NCBI RefSeq assembly: GCF_041296385.1
Contig: NW_027183960.1
Location: 1,783,001-1,847,000 of the forward strand
Direction: 5' to 3'
From: Aphelocoma coerulescens
Lineage: Eukaryota > Chordata > Aves > Passeriformes > Corvidae
Length of the DNA stretch: 64,000 bases
Shown: positions 34,669 to 44,984 of the stretch, piece after piece
Position numbering within the stretch: the first letter of the stretch is position 1
How the letters are laid out: each line of letters starts with the position of its first letter
Made by a program: the position numbers and the translations under genes
The notes under the pieces: model-generated
Seen by the model: only the letters and a program-made list of their open reading frames with translations
Databases searched by the model: none
Told to the model about the DNA's origin: nothing

Positions 34669-36527
34669 ATTCAAAATAGGTGAATACACATTACAACTAC
34701 AGCTGAAGTTGTTGCGTAGGCAGATTGAAGAGGAAAGGATTTCATCTTCATCACTCTCCTTCTTTCTTGTTTTGACAGAATTAAGAACTTGTAAAAAATC
34801 TGATATCACTGATGCTCACCACTCTTCCAATTAGACTACGCTCACTTAGGCAACGAAGTCCAGAGCTTCGGATATCTCCCGCTTCTGCCCTAGGAATTGC
34901 TTCCAGTGCTGTACCTTTGCTCCAGCTGCGAAACCAAACCAGCAGAACCAAGGAAGTTCTCTCTGAATGAACCATTGCTCTTGAAGGCTACAACGGTAGT
35001 CATGGCAGTGAACACTGCTCTTCACTGGGCCATTCCTCTGAAAAAAAACCATGCACCACCTCTCAACCTAAACCGTTAAGCCTCCTGCTGATGCTGACTG
35101 ACAAAGCGTCCAACTGCACTTAGATTCCAACAGCTACTTCCAATGACCTGTCAACAGAGCTTTGCAGACTTGCAACAGAGCAACAAACTAAAGGGGCTAT
35201 GTTTCATGGCTGTTTTTCAAACATCATTGACTTATGTCCCTTTGCCAGCTTAAGTGAAGGTGGCCCATCCACCTTGGTCAAAATCAGCAGAATTTTGGCC
35301 CAATTTGTTGTTACGCAACACATCATGACACAATCTCTTGGTGTTGATGCAAAATTCCCACTGAAGTGCATGTCGTTACATGACTTAAGGCTACCTACTC
35401 ACAGAGTGTCCACTCCACTGCCACACCCATTTTCTGGCCACCTTGAAATGACTGAGCTGTCTTACTGTTCCCAACATTCCTCAGGGGTACGTGACCACCA
35501 TAGCCTCCCTTCTGAAGTTTAGGAACCTAAGTAGTACTAGCAATAGCAGTTTATCCAAAATCCATTTGCTCCATCAACAAACTCCGAGCAAGCGCTGAGA
35601 ATTAGTTTCAAGACTTCTACATATATTTACAGGGAGCTTTTTGTTTGCTTGTTTGTTTTTAAAGCAGATGGAGTAGTGCGATGTTTCCCTGAGGCTACCA
35701 GGGCTGCGAGGCAGGCAGGCAGAGCCCTGGCATGGGTGGCACAGGGGACCCCGGGCGCTGACGGCTGCCACCAGCGCAGGCCAGCTCGGAACTGGCAGGC
35801 AGGGCTGCACCCCGCGTCTGCCACAACAGCTGCAGCTTCTGCAGCCTGAAACACAGCTGGCTCAGGGGTTCAAATTAAGAGCCAAAACCTTTTGCTGCTC
35901 AATTTGGGGCAGAGAAAGGTCATCACTTCTAGCATGGCATAAGCCTGCCACTACATTTCTGTGAAGGAAAATCACCTTGTTAGAGTGAAACTCCTGAGTA
36001 AAATACTGAAGTGCTTTCAGATTCGTATTATCTGACATTTCTGTGACCTTCTTTTATACCTGCATTGTTTCCTACTGCTGGTTTTGGGCACAAGTTCTGT
36101 GTACACTATTCTGGAAACAAAAAAATAACCCAAAACCAACACCCACTCCTCCCCCACCATCACTCCTTCCCCAGCCCCAAGCCTAACAAAACCAGCCTGC
36201 AGAATGTGCAGGATTTCAAATGAGAACAAGCATAGATGGGACATCAAAAGATGGATTCTCCTTAGACATTTGTGCATGCAGTGCTCTGCAATCAACTCCT
36301 AAATTCTACTCCTCGTACACCAAATATTTGTCTTGGGAACTCCTTGTTCTCCATTCCAACCCTTCTGAGAGGGTAATCGAGGAGTTACTCTACATATTTT
36401 AAGCACATGTTGCACTAGTCAAATCCAATGCACAGCATTACTTGACTAACTGAGGCGGTGGCAAGGTCAATTAAGACCTGTTCATGTCTTAATTTGGAGC
36501 TCTTCCAACTGCTTGAAAAGTGAAGCC
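34669..36527. other. Spacer, nothing recognised
   Basis: About 1.9 kb with only short frames on both strands (the longest near 35,199-35,522, 107 codons, without recognisable content). A GTTT-rich run sits at 35,638-35,661 and a GC-richer patch at 35,690-35,860. No exon of a known gene is identified. Confidence 0.5.
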
Positions 36528-37257
36528 TTGGACGTTGAAGGTTCAGGCTAAGGAGAATCCAAAATGTGGATAGCATCTCCCTTCTGCTGGAAGCCTTGAA
36601 GTTCACCACTGCAGTCTGCAGCCTACACAGATCATGTGAGTATTGTAAAAGTTCTCCAAGGAAGAGCAAGAACGAGGCTAATGCATGCACACAAACGCTG
36701 ATCAAAAGCACTTGATGCTCTTGGACAAAAATAGGGAACCTTCACTTTTGGAAAGACAAGGTGACTATGGTTGTCTCTACAGTACTAGTAGGAAAATATC
36801 CCTGAAGTTTTGCAAAACCTCTTTTCAGGGGTTTGTTAACTTCATCTTTGTTAAGAACTGGGGAACACAGGGAGACCTGTCACTTTTTTTGCAGAATGCC
36901 ATAGAAACTGCTACACTCACTTCAACAACAGTCCAAGTAACCTTCTCTGCAAATACTGACCATTTGCAGTTCTGGTTGATACAAAACCCCATTACCTAAG
37001 AAAGGAACAACTCGGCAAGCAGTTTGCAAAGATGAACAACTTAGCACGACTGCGGCTGATGACATGCCCTGACCTTTTTTGCCTTCAGCTATGGGTGCCG
37101 TACCCTCCTACCCTCACACATGCCACTCAAAGCTCCTTGCGTGGAGCTCTCGCACCACCTATGACAGCAACTGTGCCAAGCCGCCACCCTTCTTCAGCAC
37201 CATCGCACCTACCACAAGGTAGCTGAATCAGAGGGAAAAGGAGGTCGCCAATGGAGG
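36528..37257. other. Outer end of palindrome B left arm, with 104-codon ORF
   Basis: Inverted twin of 30,267-30,973. The plus-strand frame 36,685-36,999 (104 codons) is intact. It differs from the other copy only near its C-terminus (Asn versus Ala). The longer version of the segment near 37,150 has about 20 bp that the twin lacks. It adjoins the CpG island directly, without ERV-B. Confidence 0.55.
37254..37257. other. Empty ERV-B integration site
   Basis: Plus strand GAGG (CCTC on the other strand). This is the 4-bp target that is duplicated around ERV-B at 20,182-20,185 (as TCTC) and 30,267-30,270. The flanking arm sequence is continuous here, from AGGTCGCCAATGG to AAGTTGTACCCC. Confidence 0.88.
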
Positions 37258-37279
37258 GAAGTTGTACCCCCTGACAGCT

Positions 37280-38258
37280 AAGCTCCAACTACGGTGTCGC
37301 TTATGTCCTTCCCAGGACGGGCGGGAAAACGCCTCGGCGCAGCGCAGCGCTGGCCGGGAGCGGCCGGCACGGCACCGAGCGCGCTCCCCACTCCCTCCCG
37401 CCCGCGCCGCTGCGGAGACCCCGGGTTCGCCGGAATCGGCCACATGCTGCACGGAGGGCAGCGCGGCAAAGGCGGCCTCCCCTCGTCGCCCGGGGAAGGC
37501 CGGCCTCGGATCCCCGCTCTCTCCACCGGCACGGGCAGTGCCAGCAGCCTCTCGCTGTGGCCGCCGCTGGCCGAAAGCCTCGCCGCGCACCGCCCGGCCG
37601 GCCCCGCCGCTCCGCGGGGTCACACGGCACCTGCCGTGGGCGGCCGCCGAGCGACAGGAAGCAGAAGCGCTCACCGCCGCGCCGCTCGCCGCCCCGCTCG
37701 GGCGCTCCTCTCCTCGCGCTACCACGATGGCGCCGGCCCGCCCCGCCTTCCCCGTCGCCTGCGGCGCAACGCGGCTGCTCCGAGCCACGCAGCACGCGTG
37801 CGGCCGGGCCCTGCCGAGCTGCCGGCGGAGCCGGGGCACAGCCCGGGCGGGAGAGCTTCCGGCGAGGCTGGGCGGGCGGCGAGCGCGGCCGAGCGTGAGC
37901 GCGCCAGGCGGGCGGCGGGCGGCGGCGCGATGGAGAGCTAGATGGAGGCGGCAGCACCGCGCGGCATAAAATAGCTGATCGTCCGGCAGCCGCCCGCTCC
38001 GCAGCCCCTCGGCTGCTGTCGAGAAGGGCCCCGGCCCTGGCCGCGCCGGTGGCGAGGCGGCTCCGCAGCCCGCGGGCAGCCCTGGCGGGGCAGGGGAGCA
38101 CTGCGGGCAGCCCCGGGGCCGCGCAGCCGTCTGCAACGCGCGGTGGGAGCCGCTGGGAACTATTTTACACGTCCCGGGGGGCTGGAGAGGAGCACGGAGA
38201 CCACGCGGCAGGTCGCTGCCGTTAGGGAAAATTAATCCACGATGCCTGAGGTTTATAT
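37280..38258 (-). promoter_or_regulatory. CpG island, B left arm (ERV-B-free copy)
   Basis: Reverse complement of 19,181-20,160, near-identical. It is the only island in the window whose outer side still joins the native arm sequence. If any copy drives a native amplicon transcript, this arrangement is the candidate. Its E2F-like and Sp1-like motifs match the other copies. Confidence 0.6.
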
Positions 38259-38721
38259 CCGAAAAGGAGACAGAGGAGTCCTGCAACATTCTTCGACTAC
38301 AGGGAGAGTCCATGGGGCTTTTCCCATGGCGTCTGTCAAACGGTTGCGGGATGCAGCCCCCTTTTGATGCCAAGTTCCCGGCCACAGCACCCTCTTCCTT
38401 TTCCCCACTGGCTGAGGTATTCGGGAGATACAGACTTCCGGAACTGCCTACTCTATGCGCCCCCCTCTAATATGCACCCCCCTCTTGGCATCGAGAAGAA
38501 AGAAAAGAACCCCATTCCTAATGCTCTTAAGTCTTTGTTGCCTTGCTCTAGGTTCAGGAATTTAACACGGCCTTGATTAATCAACAGTCTCTGATGATTA
38601 GTAACAGTTCTAGAGAACTCCTAGTTTCTTCTGTTACTTCACTAGCCATAACTTCCTAGCCTTGTCTACAGGCCGATTCACACGGTCTCTTTGTAAAGAC
38701 TCATCCATCTCATTCCTTTTA
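38259..38721 (-). repeat. ERV-A 3' U3 with purine tract, copy 3
   Basis: Twin of 18,718-19,180. The purine tract reads as CCCTCCTCTTTTT on the plus strand (about 38,724-38,736). The TATA box lies at about 38,250-38,256, at the CpG-island edge. Confidence 0.6.
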
Positions 38722-40459
38722 ATCCCTCCTCTTTTTATTTGCTCTGTATTTGTCTTTACAAACCTTAATTACCATGGATTTAATTTTTTTCTTCTGGAGT
38801 CTTCTTGGGTTTTGCTATTATTTGCAGTGACATCCTTTTCTGTCCTTTTGTAGTCATTTCTGGATCAGGTAGGCATGGCTGCTAGCGGCATCCCCTTGAG
38901 CACCTGCTGAAAGAGCTGCCGCCAGCATGGTGTCACACATGGTAAAAAGATGAGAGTTGCTATAGCATGTAAGAGGAGGAATCGTATTCATTTAGCCCAG
39001 AGCTGGCCAGTTAACCATGAAAACATGTCCCATCCCCATCCTTTCAACATTTGGACAGGTCCACGAGCTGACGTTATTTCCTTTGTTATTTGTTTGACCA
39101 CTTTTCCGCTGTCATCTGCTTGCAAACAGCAGCTCGAGTCATTTAATTTCCCACAAACTCCTCCTTCTTCTGCCAACAGATAATCTAATACCATCCAATG
39201 TTGAAATACCGCTTTCCTCATTTAAGTGGGTTGCTCAGCAAAAAGGTCAAGCGCTGTGGCTGGCTGGTTGGTAATTATTTCCGAGACAGCTTGTAACCTA
39301 ATTATCTCCTTCAAATGATAAATGGGTTCCCAGGCATCTGGGATTAATTCCTTAGGTTTCCAAGGGGCTGGTCCATCGTGTTGGGTAACTTGTTCTGTTG
39401 GCCGTTCATCATTTCCCCGTTTTGGGGTGCTCCCTCCAGCCAGGGCTGCATCAGCTGACTGCTTTTCTCTAATTAAATCATCACAGATTTTGATTCCTAA
39501 GCGATTTCCCAGAACTTGTAGTAGCAAAAAGAACAACAGTCTACTAAATATACCATATCCCTGACCAGTTTGGAGGTAACCTGAGCTAAGCATGTTGGCC
39601 ACAAATCCAATACTGTCCTTTCAAAGCCCGTGTTCCATTAGCAAAGGAACCTACCCATGGTCATCAATTGGTGGCTCAAAATACAGCAGGATTCCCGGGC
39701 CTAACGGTCCTCCAACAAGAGTTGCCCCACCATAAGGGTCCCAGCATTTGCATTTCCAAGCTCCCGCACAGGGTTCCCACCTACATTTACATCTGCAAGC
39801 TGCTTGGTTGGATTTGGAGCAGAACTCACTAAAAGGCTTTGAGTTCCAATCCGGTGTGGCCATTCCCACTGATAATCACAAACAACATGTCTTCTACTTG
39901 TGGAATTTTTGTGGGGACTGCTCAAAAACAGGTGGTCAAAAAAACCCCTTGTCCCTCCCCATTGCTTTACAGGCTTCCAAATATTTTTGGTAAGTGTGAT
40001 AAGAACGCCTTACGCAGCTACTGTTAGTGAGCCGAACAGGTATTTGATTGCATTTGCCTTGATATTTGGAACAATTGGAAGGAGGGCAATTGGGGGTCCA
40101 AACCCAGTTGTTCAAGCCCAGAGGGAAAGTCAATTGACAATTGCCTTTTCCTACATAGACACGCCCTATCCTATTTAGGCAATAAGTGCCTGTTGGAGAA
40201 GAATGAAGTGGCCATGAACTTCCTTCTTTGGCCCCAAATCCCATCCCACTGTGGCCCTCACATTGACCCACCATTTAGGTTCAGCTGGGCTAGCCAACTA
40301 TGGCCACTCTTCAGATCCTCCTGGCCTTCCACAGAGCCAGCAATTGCTAAGGTTAAAAACTTTTGCTACTTCTTCTCCTAAGGCTGCAAATTGATTCTCC
40401 CACTCCTGGCCTAAACTCAGCTAACCATATCAAAGTAGAATTAGTAAGGAAAATGTTTT
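38722..40459 (-). pseudogene. env: ERV-A env remnant, copy 3
   Basis: Same broken pieces as copy 2: the SU CWLC motif (about 40,330-40,341), the SU/TM boundary frame 39,602-39,222, and the TM frame 39,221-38,988 with the C-x7-CC cluster. The last frame is slightly longer here (77 codons) because a stop seen in copies 2 and 4 is absent. The downstream anchor is still interrupted, so it remains non-functional. Confidence 0.75.
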
Positions 40460-40803
40460 AATAGTGTCATCTAATTAGCTAGTCTAATTTTCCCGTTGTC
40501 TTCTGCAGCACCTGTGGCAATTGAAGACACAGAAACCACTTAACGTAACAAAATGGCCACAAGTATTAGCCCCCAAGTGAGTGGAGATTCTAGAGGAGGG
40601 ATGCCTATACAGTCTATTTCAGCAGACGGTCTGAAGGTAGGACTGCGGGGCTTCTTCCGATGTCGAAGCACTGCCTACTGCTCCGGCCCACTCCTGCAGA
40701 GTGTCAGTCACGGCCTCCCGGCCTTCTCCTCCAGCTGAGATGTGCAAATCTCCGAGGCTTCAGAGACCTTGACCCGAGAGTGACGGGTTCACCTGTGTTC
40801 AGC

Positions 40804-41919
40804 TTACTTGACGGCTGTTTTCTGTCGTCAGTGACACTTGGAATGGGCCACGCCATTTCACCAGCACTGGCGCTTCTTTCTACTCCTTAATTAGGACTCA
40901 ATCTCCTGGTTGGATGTTAAAAGCAGCAAAGTCCAAAGGCCGGGCTTGCACCAGCTGAGTTTCCTGTTGAAGGGGTTTCACAAGAAGCAGGATCCTGGCC
41001 ACAGATGGTTTTAAAAATGCATCACTTGCCTCTACCCCCCCCCACTGGGTGGAGACTTACCAGGGCAATTGCAAACAACGATTGAAAGGGAGATAACTGA
41101 ATCTCTCTTCTGGCTTGGGCCCTCATTCTCACCAAAGCCAATGTCCAAAGCCCTACCCATGGCATCTTGGTTTCTATTACCAGCTTCAAAAGGTGTTTAT
41201 TTCTCTCTTCATTGTTTTCTACCCGAGCCGAGCTCTGGGGGTGCCAGGGCCTATGGAGGTTCCATTGTGTTCCTAAAGAAGCCAAAACCCCTTGAAGGAT
41301 CTTTCCTGCAAAATGAGTTCCCCTATCTGAATCTATTGCTTCTACAATGCTGTATCTTGGAATGATTTGTTCCAAAAATGCCTTAAGAACTGATCCTGTC
41401 ATTACTGAAGTAGTTGGAAATACTTCTGGCCACCTTGCTAGCTGACATACGATTACCAGAAGATATTAAGCCTTGCCACTTGGGGCATCTCCGGAAAATC
41501 CACCTGGCATCTTTGGAAGGGCCATGCAGCCCAAGGCCTCCCTCCTCTAGCAAGTTACTTTGTAACTTGGCTGTTGGCTTTAGCACAGATCAAGCAACCT
41601 TCAACAGCTCCTTTTGCCAGTCTAAAAAGACCCCCAGCAACATACATCATGAGATAGGCTTCTGCCAATCCTCAGGAAGTGCAAGAACTCTCTTAATGGA
41701 GTTGCTTTAATATTGGTAGGGCCAAAGGTTCTGGTATCTCTTGTTTGCCATCCCTTGGAAACCAATTCTTGCCTTTTTTCTCTGCCACACGACTTTTAAC
41801 TGTATGTCAAACTGCTGTGGTAGAAAAGACAGCTTCCTGGGCAGTGATGGAGTCACGGGGAGCAAAGGGGGCATCTTGGAGAGTTCTGGCAGAAGTGTGG
41901 CTTTCTGAGTTTCTTCATC
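40804..41919 (-). pseudogene. pol: ERV-A integrase remnant, copy 3
   Basis: Twin of copy 2. The open frame 41,402-41,022 carries SDRGTHF and HPQSS. It ends in a 9-C homopolymer, which sets its length at 126 codons. The zinc-binding and QVDF pieces upstream lie in other frames. Confidence 0.75.
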
Positions 41920-42363
41920 CACCAAAAAGGAGACAGAGGAGTCCTGTAACATTCTTCAACTCCAGGGAGAGGCCATGGGGCTTTTGCCATGGAGTCTCTC
42001 AAATGATTGCGGGAAGCAGCCCCCTTCTGATGTTAAGTTCCTGGCAACAGCACCCTCTGAGGTACTCGGGAATTACAGACTTCCGGAACTGCCTACTCTA
42101 CGCCCCCCTCTAATATGCACTCCCCTTTTGGAATGGAAAAGGAAGAAAACCAAACTATTCCTAATGCTGGGAAGTCTTTGCTGCCTTGCTCTAGGTTCAG
42201 GAATTTAGCAGGGCCTTGGCTGAGCAACAGTCTCTGTTGATTAGTAACAGTTTCTAGAACGAATACTTTCTTCTGTTACTTCCCCCCCTGTAAATTCCTA
42301 GCCTTGTCTAAGGAGAGATTCACACGGTCTCTTTGTAAAGACACATCTATCTTACTCCTTTCA
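41920..42363 (-). repeat. ERV-A 5' U3 remnant, copy 3
   Basis: Twin of 15,077-15,516, without TATA, R or U5. Confidence 0.65.
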
Positions 42364-42467
42364 CTCCCACACCTTCCTTGCGGTGGAACGGCTCTCCCCG
42401 GCACAGCACCTGGCACAAAACCCCCGTATACGCACACACACACCTGCACTTACCCTGCACTCCACTG

Positions 42468-42486
42468 CACACACACACACACACAC
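42468..42486. repeat. (CA)n microsatellite, B left arm
   Basis: 19-bp CA run, equal to its partner at 57,161-57,179 and 2 bp shorter than both A-arm runs. The flanking base after CTCCCGCA is T in both B arms and C in both A arms. Confidence 0.9.
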
Positions 42487-42723
42487 CTCCCGCATACTAA
42501 CACCCCCTCCACATCCCCACCATGCTACTTGCAGTGGCCCCGCCCCTGCCATCCCCACCGGCTGGCAGCACCCACTCCTCGCATGCTTCCCCATGCCTTG
42601 CATTTCCTTGCTGCCCCCTCTGTAGCCTTCCCTCAACCTGCCTTTTCTCCCCTGCCTTGCACTGACTTGCTCACCCATCCCCCACCTGACTTCCTTTCAC
42701 ATTCGTCTAGGTCTGGCCTCACC

Positions 42724-43699
42724 TTTCCTTTTCCTTCTAGGACCCTCATTGCCTTGCCTCGCCTCGCAAAGCCACCACTTGCCTTGCCTTGCCCTTGAAC
42801 CCCTCCCTTGCCTTGCATGACCTTGCTCACCCCTCCCCCACCTGGAATTCAACACCCCTTTTCAATGACATTTCTGGGCCTTGCCCTGCCCTTTCTGCTC
42901 CTCCGAGGAATCTCAAAGCTCTCAAGCATCTCCGGTGTTTCAGGATCCCATGAGAGGAAGACCAGGGGAGGACGCATGTTGCCACACTCATCTCTGTGGG
43001 CAGCCTTTGTCTGGGAGCAATCCTTGCATGTCTTGAACCTTGGAGGGGCAATTCACATTTTGCCCTTGAGCTCGGGGACCAGAAAGAGAGTTCTTTTGCA
43101 TACAAGGGAAAGCAGGTAGCTCAAGTCTTTTAGGTACAGAGGAGAGATGACCCACGCGGGATCAAGGCCACACAGAGCACTTGGTCCTGGCCACTTTTGT
43201 GTACCAGCAGTCCTTGAATGTACTTCTCACCTGCCTTGCCTGGCCTTGCCTTGGCAACACAACAGTTGCCTTGCCTTGCCCTGCTAGCCCTCTGGAGCCT
43301 TGCATTCCTTTGCAGGGCCCTGCCCCGCACATGACCTGCCTACTGTTTTCCTCCAGGGCCTTGGCTTGCTGAGCCCTTCCTGTTTCTGCCTGGCCTTCCC
43401 ATCAGTGGCCCTTCCTTCCTACAGCCAGCCTTGCCTCTAACTTCTGGGCCTTCTCTTGCCTACCAGTCCATTTGCTTTCCCCTCACTGCTCTGGCCTTGC
43501 CTACCTCTCCCTTGACTTGCCCACAATTGCCTGCACTCGGTTTGCAGCGCCTTGCCTGCATGGAAGGCAAGGGAAAGAGTGGTAGGCCGGGCAAAGCAAA
43601 GCCAGCAAGTTGTAGGCAGTGCGAGGCAAGGCAGACGCAGGCAAAGGAAGCAGAGCAAGGGTACCTTAAGAAGAACTAGACAAGGCAAGGCCAAGAGAC
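42724..43699. repeat. CCTTG-rich low-complexity tract, B left arm
   Basis: Copy of 2,090-3,065 with B-specific substitutions (for example at 43,313-43,328) that are shared with the right arm of B. Confidence 0.7.
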
Positions 43700-44984
43700 T
43701 CGGAGTGCCTTTCCTTGGGAAGGCAAGGACATAGTGCCAGTGTTGCTGGAGCAGATGTTAAGGTACCGTGGGGAGGAATAGTCCAGCAAGACATTTCTCT
43801 TCTGGCCCCTGTGCGTGTGGGGGCAATTGTTGGACATATTCAATACTGGAGGTGGATCAGTCGCTGGATGTGTTGTATTTTGGAGGAGGGGATGCCGTTT
43901 CTTTGGAGATGGGCTTGTAGTTGCTCTCTTTGGCAAGGAAGGCAGGTTTGGATGTGCACATCAGGTACTCCTAGGGATTTTAAAGGCTTTTCCCAACAGG
44001 CAGAGCTCTCTCTGGGTTCGAGCTGTTGAGCTGTCAGTGGGAATGCAAAGGCCAAGCTCTTAAGCTATTTGTCCTGGTGCCTTCAGTGTGTGAGCAGTCC
44101 CTGGTGCCGTTGCCTTTGGATCCTGACTCTGGGAGAGGGAAGGCTTAGGATGGTACCTAGAGCTGAGAAGGAGAGTGCTGAGAACAGCGTGTGTGCTGCT
44201 AGTTTGAGGGGTGCAGGTGAAGTTGTAGGCAGCAAGATCTTCCTCAGCTGGCACTGTTTTGAGCCCTGTTTTTGCCAGATGGTTTCAAGTTGGTGGGCGG
44301 AATCTGCGAGAGGGAAAAGATTTGTTTGGGCCATTTGTTTGGTCTGGCTCTTGGAGTGTGTTGTAAAGAAGAGTGTGCTCTTGGAAGGGGAAGATGAGGG
44401 CAACCTTTTTGTCCTGACACCGTTGATTTGAGTGCAGGGCCGTTTGCAAGTTGCCTCTGTCTGCCCTTGGGGTGGTTTCGAGCTGGGCCAGGTGCTTGGC
44501 CTTCTTTTGCAAGTCTGCAGCGCCGTCGTGTGGTTGTTTCCATGAGCGCTGACAGTGCCCGGCAAAAAGCTCTTGGCTGGCGCGGCCCCAGTCGTGTGGA
44601 AGCAGTTGGTGGAAGAGCTCTGCTGTGCATCCTGCCTCTTGGAGACATAAAAGGATGTAACCCTGCGCGTAGCGGGGAAGCAAGACGAATCTTTTCATTG
44701 TTGGCTGAGCAGTTTCCAAGCGGCAAAAGTAAAGGCAGTTTCAGCACGGCCTCTTTCTTTCAGAACCTTTTCTGTGCCATCATGAACATGCTCAACATGC
44801 CACTCGCACCCGCTGAACTGCATCAAAGGCTCTGGAGATAGGCACTTTCCTTCAAGCTCTCTGTAGCATCCTACCCTCCACCTCTGGCGGATCCCAAAGC
44901 CCTTCCAAACATCCAGCAGCTGCACGCAGAGAACAAGTGCTAGAACAAGGCGTTGGCCTTCCTAGTCCTTTTAAAGTCTGTGAA
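43700..44984. other. Unrecognised arm segment, B left
   Basis: Copy of 3,066-4,350. Minus-strand frame 44,719-44,285 (144 codons) corresponds to 4,085-3,651 with few changes. It carries the long allele of the 17-bp arm indel. No family is recognised. Confidence 0.4.

Larger units (their letters stand above)
38259..42363 (-). mobile_element. ERV-A copy 3
   Basis: Inverted copy of 15,077-19,180 with the same internal deletion. On the minus strand: 5' U3 (42,363-41,920), integrase remnant, env remnant, 3' U3 (38,721-38,259). A 1-bp difference in a run near 40,250 changes the local env frame compared with copies 2 and 4. Confidence 0.8.

Noticed and set aside
31340..36527. CR1 LINE or other non-LTR element in the spacer
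   Set aside because: No CR1-type 3' repeat and no non-LTR reverse transcriptase motif was seen.
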